A stretch of 64,000 bases of DNA from Auanema rhodensis (taxonomy: Eukaryota > Nematoda > Chromadorea > Rhabditida > Rhabditidae): the NCBI GenBank assembly GCA_964057225.1, contig OZ059899.1, positions 17,306,501 to 17,370,500 of the forward strand, given 5' to 3'. Below, piece after piece: positions 1 to 11,229 of this stretch (its first letter is position 1; each line of letters begins with the position of its first letter). A program made the position numbers and the translations under genes. The notes beneath the pieces are model-generated. The model had not been told where the DNA came from and did not search any database. It saw nothing but the letters and a program-made list of their open reading frames with translations.

Positions 1-44
1 TACAAAAATTAGTTATGATCGTTTGAAAAATGATGCATTAGTGT

Positions 45-72
45 ATGTTGAGTTTCCATGTACACTCAACAT
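45..72. repeat. Stem-loop dyad I of the satellite unit (9-bp arms, 10-nt loop)
   Basis: ATGTTGAGT at 45-53 is the exact reverse complement of ACTCAACAT at 64-72, with a 10-base spacer (54-63). It recurs in nearly every unit on both arms, for example 26,258-26,266 with 26,277-26,285 in the minus arm. An overlapping alternative pairing joins AGTGTA with TACACT. It is among the most conserved stretches of the unit. Exceptions are single-base changes, such as position 14,803 (T to A in the loop). A protein-binding or structural role is possible but not shown. Confidence 0.85.
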
Positions 73-96
73 TGCTTCCAAAAACATTTTGACAAA

Positions 97-113
97 AATT
101 TTTTCGAAAAATT
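97..113. repeat. AT-rich palindrome around a central CG
   Basis: Positions 100-111 read TTTTTCGAAAAA, a perfect 12-bp palindrome inside a 17-bp near-palindrome. In other units the centre is TCCG or TCCA, which weakens the symmetry, and in the minus arm it is usually TTTTTAGGGAAAA. It therefore varies between subfamilies. It sits in a series of A and T tracts (about 80-159) that would be expected to bend DNA. Confidence 0.7.
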
Positions 114-222
114 TCAAAATAATTTCGCAAAAAGTAAATGTTTTTAGATTCCTTTTTTTAAGGCAAAGACGATGGACAATGTTATTCAACGAAAAAATTA
201 ATTCTGCAGGGTGAAAATCGAG

Positions 223-244
223 GATATAAGTGTGAACTTATATC
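223..244. repeat. Stem-loop dyad II of the satellite unit (9-bp arms, 4-nt loop)
   Basis: GATATAAGT (223-231) is the exact complement of ACTTATATC (236-244) around a GTGA tetraloop (232-235). Flanking CGAG and CTCG allow a longer imperfect pairing with the following TGATATCTCGG. Most plus-arm units keep it. Units reading GATGTAAGTGTGAGCGTATATC have lost pairs. In the minus arm two variants break it: CTGTTATAAG shortens the left arm and TGAAATAAGTTAACACATAT disrupts both. Confidence 0.85.
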
Positions 245-262
245 AGTTGATATCTCGGTGCA

Positions 263-311
263 TTTTTAAGCTAGCGCAAATCTGATAACACAGATCGACG
301 CAGCTTAAAAA
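263..311. repeat. Nested dyad III of the satellite unit (10-bp outer stem, 5-bp inner stem)
   Basis: TTTTTAAGCT (263-272) pairs exactly with AGCTTAAAAA (302-311). Between them ATCTG (280-284) pairs with CAGAT (291-295) around ATAACA (285-290). The whole could fold as a cruciform or, if transcribed, as an RNA hairpin with an internal loop. Units with GCAGTTTAA or GCAGCTTACA lose one outer pair. The minus-arm part nearest the junction carries CTATCTTTAAAA and TCTATGTTATAAGA, which break both stems. The distal minus arm keeps them (for example 40,409-40,418 with 40,448-40,457). Confidence 0.85.
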
Positions 312-724
312 TCCGCATCGAATACACTATACTACATTGAGAAACGCTTAATACAAAAATTAGTTATGATCGTTTGAAAAATGATGCATTAGTGTATGTT
401 GAGTTTCCATGTACACTCAACATTGCTTCCAAAAACATTTTTACAAAAATTTTTCCGAAAAATTTCGAAATAATTTCGCAGAAAGTAGATGTTTTTAGAT
501 TCCTTTTTTCAAGGCAAAGACGATGGACAATGTTATTCAACGAAAAAATTAATTCTCCAGGGTGAAAATCGAGGATGTAAGTGTGAGCTTATATCAGTTG
601 ATATCTCGGTGCATTTTTAAGCTAGCGCAAATCTGATAACACAGATCGACGCAGTTTAAAAAACCGCATCGAATGCACTATACTACATTGAGAAACGCTT
701 AATACAAAACTTAGTTATGATCGT

Positions 725-1075
725 TTGAAAAATGATGCATTAGTGTATGTTGAGTTTCCATGTACACTCAACATTGCTTCCAAAAACATTTTGACAAAAA
801 TTTTTTCGAAAAATTTCAGAATATTTTAGCAAAAAATAGTTGTTTTTAGATTCCTTTTTTCAAGGCAAAGACGATGGACAATGTTATTCAACGAAAAAAT
901 TAATTCTGCAGGGTGAAAATCGAGGATATAAGTGTGAACTTATATCAGTTGATATCTCGGTGCATTTTTAAGCTAGCGCAAATCTGATAACACAGATCGA
1001 CGCAGCTTAAAAATCCGCATCGAATACACTATACTACATTGAGAAACGCTTAATACAAAAATTAGTTATGATCGT
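725..1075 (+). repeat. C-type satellite unit with a 24-bp substitution cluster
   Basis: Within an otherwise ordinary unit, positions about 819-841 differ from the usual sequence at six closely spaced bases, giving GAATATTTTAGC and AAAAATAGTTG. The change removes a CpG. Twelve more units carry the same cluster, starting near 2,129, 2,831, 3,884, 5,639, 6,341, 10,553, 11,606, 12,308, 15,467, 18,274, 20,029 and 22,486. Sub-variants differ just upstream (TTTTTTCG, CTTTTTTCG or TTCTTTCG). I found none in the minus arm. The cluster looks like one event spread by unequal exchange or conversion. Confidence 0.85.
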
Positions 1076-3159
1076 TTGAAAAATGATGCATTAGTGTATG
1101 TTGAGTTTCCATGTACACTCAACATTGCTTCCAAAAACATTTTGACAAAAATTTTTTCGAAAAATTTCAAAATAATTTCGCAAAAAGTAAATGTTTTTAG
1201 ATTCCTTTTTTTAAGGCAAAGACGATGGACAATGTTATTCAACGAAAAAATTAATTCTGCAGGGTGAAAATCGAGGATATAAGTGTGAACTTATATCAGT
1301 TGATATCTCGGTGCATTTTTAAGCTAGCGCAAATCTGATAACACAGATCGACGCAGTTTAAAAATCCGCATCGAATGCACTATACTACATTGAGAAACGC
1401 TTAATACAAAACTTAGTTATGATCGTTTGAAAAAAGATGCATTAGTGTATGTTGAGTTTCCATGTACACTCAACATTGCTTCCAAAAACATTTTGACAAA
1501 AATTTTTCCAAAAAATTTCAAAATTATTTCGCAAAAAGTGAATGTTTTTAGATTCCGTTTTTCAAGGCAAAGACGATGGACAATGTTATTCAACGAAAAA
1601 ATTAATTCTCCAGGGTGAAAATTGAGGATGTAAGTGTGAGCGTATATCAGTTGATATCTCGGTGCATTTTTAAGCTAGCGCAAATCTGATAACACAGATC
1701 GACGCAGCTTACAAATCCGCATCGAATGCACTATACAACATTGAGAAACGCTTAATACAAAAATTAGTTATGATCGTTTGAAAAATGATGCATTAGTGTA
1801 TGTTGCGTTTCCATGTACACTCAACATTGCTTCCAAAAACATTTTGACAAAAATTTTCCCGAAAAATTTCAAGATAATTTTACAAAAAGTAGATGTTTTT
1901 AGATTCCTTTTTTTAAGGCAAAGACGATGGACAATGTTATTCAACGAAAAAAATAATTCTGCAGGGTGAAAATCGAGGATATAAGTGTGAACTTATATCA
2001 GTTGATATCTCGGTGCATTTTTAAGCTAGCGCAAATCTGATAACACAGATCGACGCAGTTTAAAAAACCGCATCGAATGCACTATACTACATTGAGAAAC
2101 GCTTAATACAAAACTTAGTTATGATCGTTTGAAAAATGATGCATTAGTGTATGTTGAGTTTCCATGTACACTCAACATTGCTTCCAAAAACATTTTGACA
2201 AAAATTTTTTCGAAAAATTTCAGAATATTTTAGCAAAAAATAGTTGTTTTTAGATTCCTTTTTTCAAGGCAAAGACGATGGACAATGTTATTCAACGAAA
2301 AAATTAATTCTGCAGGGTGAAAATCGAGGATATAAGTGTGAACTTATATCAGTTGATATCTCGGTGCATTTTTAAGCTAGCGCAAATCTGATAACACAGA
2401 TCGACGCAGCTTAAAAATCCGCATCGAATGCACTATACTACATTGAGAAACGCTTAATACAAAACTTAGTTATGATCGTTTGAAAAAAGATGCATTAGTG
2501 TATGTTGAGTTTCCATGTACACTCAACATTGCTTCCAAAAACATTTTTACAAAAATTTTTCCGAAAAATTTCGAAATAATTTCGCAGAAAGTAGATGTTT
2601 TTAGATTCCTTTTTTCAAGGCAAAGACGATGGACATTGTTATTCAACGAAAAAATCAATTCTGCAGGGTGAAAATCGAGGATATAAGTGTGAACTTATAT
2701 CAGTTGATATCTCGGTGCATTTTTAAGCTAGCGCAAATCTGATAACACAGATCGACGCAGTTTAAAAAACCGCATCGAATGCACTATACTACATTGAGAA
2801 ACGCTTAATACAAAACTTAGTTATGATCGTTTGAAAAATGATGCATTAGTGTATGTTGAGTTTCCATGTACACTCAACATTGCTTCCAAAAACATTTTGA
2901 CAAAACTTTTTTCGAAAAATTTCAGAATATTTTAGCAAAAAATAGTTGTTTTTAGATTCCTTTTTTCAAGGCAAAGACGATGGACAATGTTATTCAACGA
3001 AAAAATTAATTCTCCAGGGTGAAAATCGAGGATATAAGTGTGAACTTATATCAGTTGATATCTCGGTGCATTTTTAAGCTAGCGCAAATCTGATAACACA
3101 GATCGACGCAGCTTAAAAATCCGCATCGAATACACTATACTACATTGAGAAACGCTTAA

Positions 3160-5225
3160 TACAAAAATTAGTTATGATCGTTTGAAAAATGATGCATTAG
3201 TGTATGTTGAGTTTCCATGTACACTCAACATTGCTTCCAAAAACATTTTGACAAAAATTTTTTCGAAAAATTTCAAAATAATTTCGCAAAAAGTAAATGT
3301 TTTTAGATTCCTTTTTTTAAGGCAAAGACGATGGACAATGTTATTCAACGAAAAAATTAATTCTGCAGGGTGAAAATCGAGGATATAAGTGTGAACTTAT
3401 ATCAGTTGATATCTCGGTGCATTTTTAAGCTAGCGCAAATCTGATAACACAGATCGACGCAGCTTAAAAATCCGCATCGAATACACTATACTACATTGAG
3501 AAACGCTTAATACAAAAATTAGTTATGATCGTTTGAAAAATGATGCATTAGTGTATGTTGAGTTTCCATGTACACTCAACATTGCTTCCAAAAACATTTT
3601 TACAAAAATTTTTCCGAAAAATTTCGAAATAATTTCGCAGAAAGTAGATGTTTTTAGATTCCTTTTTTCAAGGCAAAGACGATGGACAATGTTATTCAAC
3701 GAAAAAATTAATTCTCCAGGGTGAAAATCGAGGATGTAAGTGTGAGCTTATATCAGTTGATATCTCGGTGCATTTTTAAGCTAGCGCAAATCTGATAACA
3801 CAGATCGACGCAGTTTAAAAAACCGCATCGAATGCACTATACTACATTGAGAAACGCTTAATACAAAACTTAGTTATGATCGTTTGAAAAATGATGCATT
3901 AGTGTATGTTGAGTTTCCATGTACACTCAACATTGCTTCCAAAAACATTTTGACAAAAATTTTTTCGAAAAATTTCAGAATATTTTAGCAAAAAATAGTT
4001 GTTTTTAGATTCCTTTTTTCAAGGCAAAGACGATGGACAATGTTATTCAACGAAAAAATTAATTCTGCAGGGTGAAAATCGAGGATATAAGTGTGAACTT
4101 ATATCAGTTGATATCTCGGTGCATTTTTAAGCTAGCGCAAATCTGATAACACAGATCGACGCAGCTTAAAAATCCGCATCGAATACACTATACTACATTG
4201 AGAAACGCTTAATACAAAAATTAGTTATGATCGTTTGAAAAATGATGCATTAGTGTATGTTGAGTTTCCATGTACACTCAACATTGCTTCCAAAAACATT
4301 TTGACAAAAATTTTTTCGAAAAATTTCAAAATAATTTCGCAAAAAGTAAATGTTTTTAGATTCCTTTTTTTAAGGCAAAGACGATGGACAATGTTATTCA
4401 ACGAAAAAATTAATTCTGCAGGGTGAAAATCGAGGATATAAGTGTGAACTTATATCAGTTGATATCTCGGTGCATTTTTAAGCTAGCGCAAATCTGATAA
4501 CACAGATCGACGCAGTTTAAAAATCCGCATCGAATGCACTATACTACATTGAGAAACGCTTAATACAAAACTTAGTTATGATCGTTTGAAAAAAGATGCA
4601 TTAGTGTATGTTGAGTTTCCATGTACACTCAACATTGCTTCCAAAAACATTTTGACAAAAATTTTTCCAAAAAATTTCAAAATTATTTCGCAAAAAGTGA
4701 ATGTTTTTAGATTCCGTTTTTCAAGGCAAAGACGATGGACAATGTTATTCAACGAAAAAATTAATTCTCCAGGGTGAAAATTGAGGATGTAAGTGTGAGC
4801 GTATATCAGTTGATATCTCGGTGCATTTTTAAGCTAGCGCAAATCTGATAACACAGATCGACGCAGCTTACAAATCCGCATCGAATGCACTATACAACAT
4901 TGAGAAACGCTTAATACAAAAATTAGTTATGATCGTTTGAAAAATGATGCATTAGTGTATGTTGCGTTTCCATGTACACTCAACATTGCTTCCAAAAACA
5001 TTTTGACAAAAATTTTCCCGAAAAATTTCAAGATAATTTTACAAAAAGTAGATGTTTTTAGATTCCTTTTTTTAAGGCAAAGACGATGGACAATGTTATT
5101 CAACGAAAAAAATAATTCTGCAGGGTGAAAATCGAGGATATAAGTGTGAACTTATATCAGTTGATATCTCGGTGCATTTTTAAGCTAGCGCAAATCTGAT
5201 AACACAGATCGACGCAGTTTAAAAA
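3160..5225 (+). repeat. Segmental copy 1b (partner of 1-2066)
   Basis: Second copy of the six-unit block, nine units downstream of the first. The three units between the copies (2,129, 2,480 and 2,831 by anchor frame) have related counterparts after this copy, at 5,639, 5,990 and 6,341. These match less perfectly, differing for example as TTTTTTCG versus TTCTTTCG. A nine-unit higher-order repeat is therefore partly overprinted by later changes. Confidence 0.85.
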
Positions 5226-7589
5226 TCCGCATCGAATGCACTATACTACATTGAGAAACGCTTAATACAAAACTTAGTTATGATCGTTTGAAAAAAGATG
5301 CAGTAGTGTATGTTGAGTTTCCATGTACACTCAACATTGCTTCCAAAAACATTTTTACAAAAATTTTTCCGAAAAATTTCGAAATAATTTCGCAGAAAGT
5401 AAATGTTTTTAGATTCCTTTTTTCAAGGCAAAGACGATGGACATTGTTATTCAACGAAAAAATTAATTCTGCAGGGTGAAAATCGAGGATATAAGTGTGA
5501 ACCTATATCAGTTGATATCTCGGTGCATTTTTAAGCTAGCGCAAATCTGATAACACAGATCGACGCAGCTTAAAAATCCGCATCGAATGCACTATACTAC
5601 ATTGAGAAACGCTTAATACAAAAATTAGTTATGATCGTTTGAAAAATGATGCATTAGTGTATGTTGAGTTTCCATGTACACTCAACATTGCTTCCAAAAA
5701 CATTTTGACAAAAATTCTTTCGAAAAATTTCAGAATATTTTAGCAAAAAATAGTTGTTTTTAGATTCCTTTTTTCAAGGCAAAGACGATGGACAATGTTA
5801 TTCAACGAAAAAATTAATTCTGCAGGGTGAAAATCGAGGATATAAGTGTGAACTTATATCAGTTGATATCTCGGTGCATTTTTAAGCTAGCGCAAATCTG
5901 ATAACACAGATCGACGCAGCTTAAAAATCCGCATCGAATGCACTATACTACATTGAGAAACACTTAATACAAAACTTAGTTATGATCGTTTGAAAAAAGA
6001 TGCATTAGTGTATGTTGAGTTTCCATGTACACTCAACATTGCTTCCAAAAACATTTTTACAAAAATTTTTCCGAAAAATTTCGAAATAATTTCGCAGAAA
6101 GTAGATGTTTTTAGATTCCTTTTTTCAAGGCAAAGACGATGGACATTGTTATTCAACGAAAAAATCAATTCTGCAGGGTGAAAATCGAGGATATAAGTGT
6201 GAACTTATATCAGTTGATATCTCGGTGCATTTTTAAGCTAGCGCAAATCTGATAACACAGATCGACGCAGTTTAAAAAACCGCATCGAATGCACTATACT
6301 ACATTGAGAAACGCTTAATACAAAACTTAGTTATGATCGTTTGAAAAATGATGCATTAGTGTATGTTGAGTTTCCATGTACACTCAACATTGCTTCCAAA
6401 AACATTTTGACAAAACTTTTTTCGAAAAATTTCAGAATATTTTAGCAAAAAATAGTTGTTTTTAGATTCCTTTTTTCAAGGCAAAGACGATGGACAATGT
6501 TATTCAACGAAAAAATTAATTCTGCAGGGTGAAAATCGAGGATATAAGTGTGAACTTATATCAGTTGATATCTCGGTGCATTTTTAAGCTAGCGCAAATC
6601 TGATAACACAGATCGACGCAGCTTAAAAATCCGCATCGAATACACTATACTACATTGAGAAACGCTTAATACAAAACTTAGTTATGATCGTTTGAAAAAT
6701 GATGCATTAGTGTATGTTGAGTTTCCATGTACACTCAACATTGCTTCCAAAAACATTTTGACAAAAATTTTTTCGAAAAATTTCAAAATAATTTCACAAA
6801 AAGTAAATGTTTTTAGATTCCTTTTTTTAAGGCAAAGACGATGGACAATGTTATTCAACGAAAAAATTAATTCTCCAGGGTGAAAATTGAGGATGTAAGT
6901 GTGAGCGTATATCAGTTGATATCTCGGTGCATTTTTAAGCTAGCGCAAATCTGATAACACAGATCGACGCAGTTTAAAAATCCGCATCGAATGCACTATA
7001 CTACATTGAGAAACGCTTAATACAAAACTTAGTTATGATCGTTTGAAAAAAGATGCATTAGTGTATGTTGAGTTTCCATGTACACTCAACATTGCTTCCA
7101 AAAACATTTTGACAAAAATTTTTCCAAAAAATTTCAAAATTATTTCGCAAAAAGTGAATGTTTTTAGATTCCGTTTTTCAAGGCAAAGACGATGGACAAT
7201 GTTATTCAACGAAAAAATTAATTCTCCAGGGTGAAAATTGAGGATGTAAGTGTGAGCGTATATCAGTTGATATCTCGGTGCATTTTTAAGCTAGCGCAAA
7301 TCTGATAACACAGATCGACGCAGCTTACAAATCCGCATCGAATGCACTATACAACATTGAGAAACGCTTAATACAAAAATTAGTTATGATCGTTTGAAAA
7401 ATGATGCATTAGTGTATGTTGAGTTTCCATGTACACTCAACATTGCTTCCAAAAACATTTTGACAAAAATTTTTTCGAAAAATTTCAAAATAATTTCGCA
7501 AAAAGTAAATGTTTTTAGATTCCTTTTTTTAAGGCAAAGACGATGGACAATGTTATTCAACGAAAAAAATAATTCTGCAGGGTGAAAAT
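5219..7589 (+). repeat. Segmental copy 2a (about seven units, repeats 5,967 bp downstream)
   Basis: This segment matches 11,186-13,556 at an offset of 17 units (5,967 bp). The shared content includes a rare GATGCAGTAGTG unit (5,288 and 11,255), C-type units with TTCTTTCG and CTTTTTTCG, and the ATTTCACAAAAAG variant. I noticed one difference, A5962 versus G11929. The left edge is set by T5218 versus C11185 and the right edge by C7590 versus T13557. Confidence 0.85.
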
Positions 7590-8757
7590 CGAGGATATAA
7601 GTGTGAACTTATATCAGTTGATATCTCGGTGCATTTTTAAGCTAGCGCAAATCTGATAACACAGATCGACGCAGTTTAAAAATCCGCATCGAATGCACTA
7701 TACTACATTGAGAAACGCTTAATACAAAACTTAGTTATGATCGTTTGAAAAAAGATGCATTAGTGTATGTTGAGTTTCCATGTACACTCAACATTGCTTC
7801 CAAAAACATTTTGATAAAAATTTTTCCGAAAAATTTCGAAATAATTTCGCAGAAAGTAGATGTTTTTAGATTCCTTTTTTCAAGGCAAAGACGATGGACA
7901 TTGTTATTCAACGAAAAAATTAATTCTGCAGGGTGAAAATCGAGGATATAAGTGTGAACCTATATCAGTTGATATCTCGGTGCATTTTTAAGCTAGCGCA
8001 AATCTGATAACACAGATCGACGCAGCTTAAAAATCCGCATCGAATGCACTATACTACATTGAGAAACGCTTAATACAAAACTTAGTTATGATCGTTTGAA
8101 AAAAGATGCATTAGTGTATGTTGAGTTTCCATGTACACTCAACATTGCTTCCAAAAACATTTTTACAAAAATTTTTCCGAAAAATTTCAAAATAATTTCG
8201 CAAAAAGTAAATGTTTTTAGATTCCTTTTTTTAAGGCAAAGACGATGGACAATGTTATTCAACGAAAAAATTAATTCTCCAGGGTGAAAATTGAGGATGT
8301 AAGTGTGAGCGTATATCAGTTGATATCTCGGTGCATTTTTAAGCTAGCGCAAATCTGATAACACAGATCGACGCAGTTTAAAAATCCGCATCGAATGCAC
8401 TATACTACATTGAGAAACGCTTAATACAAAACTTAGTTATGATCGTTTGAAAAAAGATGCATTAGTGTATGTTGAGTTTCCATGTACACTCAACATTGCT
8501 TCCAAAAACATTTTGACAAAAATTTTTCCAAAAAATTTCAAAATTATTTCGCAAAAAGTGAATGTTTTTAGATTCCGTTTTTCAAGGCAAAGACGATGGA
8601 CAATGTTATTCAACGAAAAAATTAATTCTCCAGGGTGAAAATTGAGGATGTAAGTGTGAGCGTATATCAGTTGATATCTCGGTGCATTTTTAAGCTAGCG
8701 CAAATCTGATAACACAGATCGACGCAGCTTACAAATCCGCATCGAATGCACTATACA

Positions 8758-11229
8758 ACATTGAGAAACGCTTAATACAAAAATTAGTTATGATCGTTTG
8801 AAAAATGATGCATTAGTGTATGTTGAGTTTCCATGTACACTCAACATTGCTTCCAAAAACATTTTGACAAAAATTTTTTCGAAAAATTTCAAAATAATTT
8901 CGCAAAAAGTAAATGTTTTTAGATTCCTTTTTTTAAGGCAAAGACGATGGACAATGTTATTCAACGAAAAAAATAATTCTGCAGGGTGAAAATCGAGGAT
9001 ATAAGTGTGAACTTATATCAGTTGATATCTCGGTGCATTTTTAAGCTAGCGCAAATCTGATAACACAGATCGACGCAGTTTAAAAATCCGCATCGAATGC
9101 ACTATACTACATTGAGAAACGCTTAATACAAAACTTAGTTATGATCGTTTGAAAAAAGATGCATTAGTGTATGTTGAGTTTCCATGTACACTCAACATTG
9201 CTTCCAAAAACATTTTGATAAAAATTTTTCCGAAAAATTTCGAAATAATTTCGCAGAAAGTAGATGTTTTTAGATTCCTTTTTTCAAGGCAAAGACGATG
9301 GACATTGTTATTCAACGAAAAAATTAATTCTGCAGGGTGAAAATCGAGGATATAAGTGTGAACCTATATCAGTTGATATCTCGGTGCATTTTTAAGCTAG
9401 CGCAAATCTGATAACACAGATCGACGCAGCTTAAAAATCCGCATCGAATGCACTATACTACATTGAGAAACGCTTAATACAAAACTTAGTTATGATCGTT
9501 TGAAAAAAGATGCATTAGTGTATGTTGAGTTTCCATGTACACTCAACATTGCTTCCAAAAACATTTTTACAAAAATTTTTCCGAAAAATTTCGAAATAAT
9601 TTCGCAGAAAGTAGATGTTTTTAGATTCCTTTTTTCAAGGCAAAGACGATGGACATTGTTATTCAACGAAAAAATCAATTCTGCAGGGTGAAAATCGAGG
9701 ATATAAGTGTGAACTTATATCAGTTGATATCTCGGTGCATTTTTAAGCTAGCGCAAATCTGATAACACAGATCGACGCAGCTTAAAAATCCGCATCGAAT
9801 GCACTATACTACATTGAGAAACGCTCAATACAAAAATTAGTTATGATCGTTTGAAAAATGATGCATTAGTGTATGTTGAGTTTCCATGTACACTCAACAT
9901 TGCTTCCAAAAACATTTTGACAAAAATTTTTTCGAAAAATTTCAAAATAATTTCGCAAAAAGTAAATGTTTTTAGATTCCTTTTTTTAAGGCAAAGACGA
10001 TGGACAATGTTATTCAACGAAAAAATTAATTCTGCAGGGTGAAAATCGAGGATATAAGTGTGAACTTATATCAGTTGATATCTCGGTGCATTTTTAAGCT
10101 AGCGCAAATCTGATAACACAGATCGACGCAGTTTAAAAATCCGCATCGAATGCACTATACTACATTGAGAAACGCTTAATACAAAACTTAGTTATGATCG
10201 TTTGAAAAAAGATGCATTAGTGTATGTTGAGTTTCCATGTACACTCAACATTGCTTCCAAAAACATTTTGACAAAAATTTTTCCAAAAAATTTCAAAATA
10301 ATTTCGCAAAAAGTGAATGTTTTTAGATTCCGTTTTTCAAGGCAAAGACGATGGACAATGTTATTCAACGAAAAAATTAATTCTGCAGGGTGAAAATCGA
10401 GGATATAAGTGTGAACTTATATCAGTTGATATCTCGGTGCATTTTTAAGCTAGCGCAAATCTGATAACACAGATCGACGCAGCTTACAAATCCGCATCGA
10501 ATGCACTATACAACATTGAGAAACGCTTAATACAAAAATTAGTTATGATCGTTTGAAAAATGATGCATTAGTGTATGTTGAGTTCCCATGTACACTCAAC
10601 ATTGCTTCCAAAAACATTTTGACAAAAATTCTTTCGAAAAATTTCAGAATATTTTAGCAAAAAATAGTTGTTTTTAGATTCCTTTTTTCAAGGCAAAGAC
10701 GATGGACAATGTTATTCAACGAAAAAATTAATTCTGCAGGGTGAAAATCGAGGATATAAGTGTGAACTTATATCAGTTGATATCTCGGTGCATTTTTAAG
10801 CTAGCGCAAATCTGATAACACAGATCGACGCAGTTTAAAAATCCGCATCGAATGCACTATACTACATTGAGAAACGCTTAATACAAAACTTAGTTATGAT
10901 CGTTTGAAAAAAGATGCATTAGTGTATGTTGAGTTTCCATGTACACTCAACATTGCTTCCAAAAACATTTTTACAAAAATTTTTCCGAAAAATTTCGAAA
11001 TAATTTCGCAGAAAGTAGATGTTTTTAGATTCCTTTTTTCAAGGCAAAGACGATGGACATTGTTATTCAACGAAAAAATCAATTCTGCAGGGTGAAAATC
11101 GAGGATATAAGTGTGAACTTATATCAGTTGATATCTCGGTGCATTTTTAAGCTAGCGCAAATCTGATAACACAGATCGACGCAGCTTAAAAATCCGCATC
11201 GAATGCACTATACTACATTGAGAAACGCT
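8758..11229 (+). repeat. Segmental copy 3a (about seven units, repeats 4,914 bp downstream)
   Basis: This segment matches 13,672-16,143 at an offset of 14 units (4,914 bp). It includes the TTTTGATAAAAA variant (9,149 frame) and the CAATACAAAAATT tail variant (GCTCAATAC). Differences noticed are a C in GAGTTCCCATG near 10,584 and A14803 in the partner. The copy boundaries overlap segment 2, so the arm has undergone successive overlapping duplications. Confidence 0.82.

Larger units (their letters stand above)
1..351 (+). repeat. Reference satellite unit (one 351-bp monomer)
   Basis: First complete period in the window, used here to give phase numbers. It contains 109 G or C bases by hand count, about 31%. 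In order it holds the anchor (18-31), an NsiI-type ATGCAT (32-37), a stem-loop (45-72), a run of A and T tracts (about 80-159), the conserved GGCAAAGACGATGGACAATG stretch (162-181), a PstI-type CTGCAG (204-209), a dyad (223-244), a nested dyad (263-311) and a tail ending in GAAACGCTTAATAC. It has roughly a dozen CpG sites. The length divides by three, which explains why similar open frames appear in almost every unit. The choice of unit start is arbitrary. Confidence 0.95.
1..2066 (+). repeat. Segmental copy 1a (six-unit block, repeats 3,159 bp downstream)
   Basis: The ordered unit types of 1-2066 recur in the same order at 3,160-5,225, an offset of exactly nine units (3,159 bp). Matching includes variants that are rare elsewhere: the GTTGCGTTTCC substitution, the AAGATAATTTTAC variant, and the GCAGCTTACAAATCC and TATACAACATT tail. 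The match ends where A2067 faces T5226. I compared diagnostic sites and junctions, not every base. The left edge may continue beyond the window. Confidence 0.85.

Noticed and set aside
23-214. Open frames of about 63 codons in most units (plus strand in the left arm, minus strand in the right arm)
   Set aside because: They start at TTG, not ATG, and recur only because the 351-bp unit is divisible by three. They end at the same TGA in each unit and differ by many replacement changes. The C-type units contain TAG, and one-base indels break others. There is no sign of selection on protein, no splice or promoter context, and no recognisable domain.
2470-2658. Antisense open frames of about 62 codons
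   Set aside because: They overlap the same satellite units on the other strand and also begin at TTG. They are present only in units with particular variants such as AAAATCAATTCTGC.
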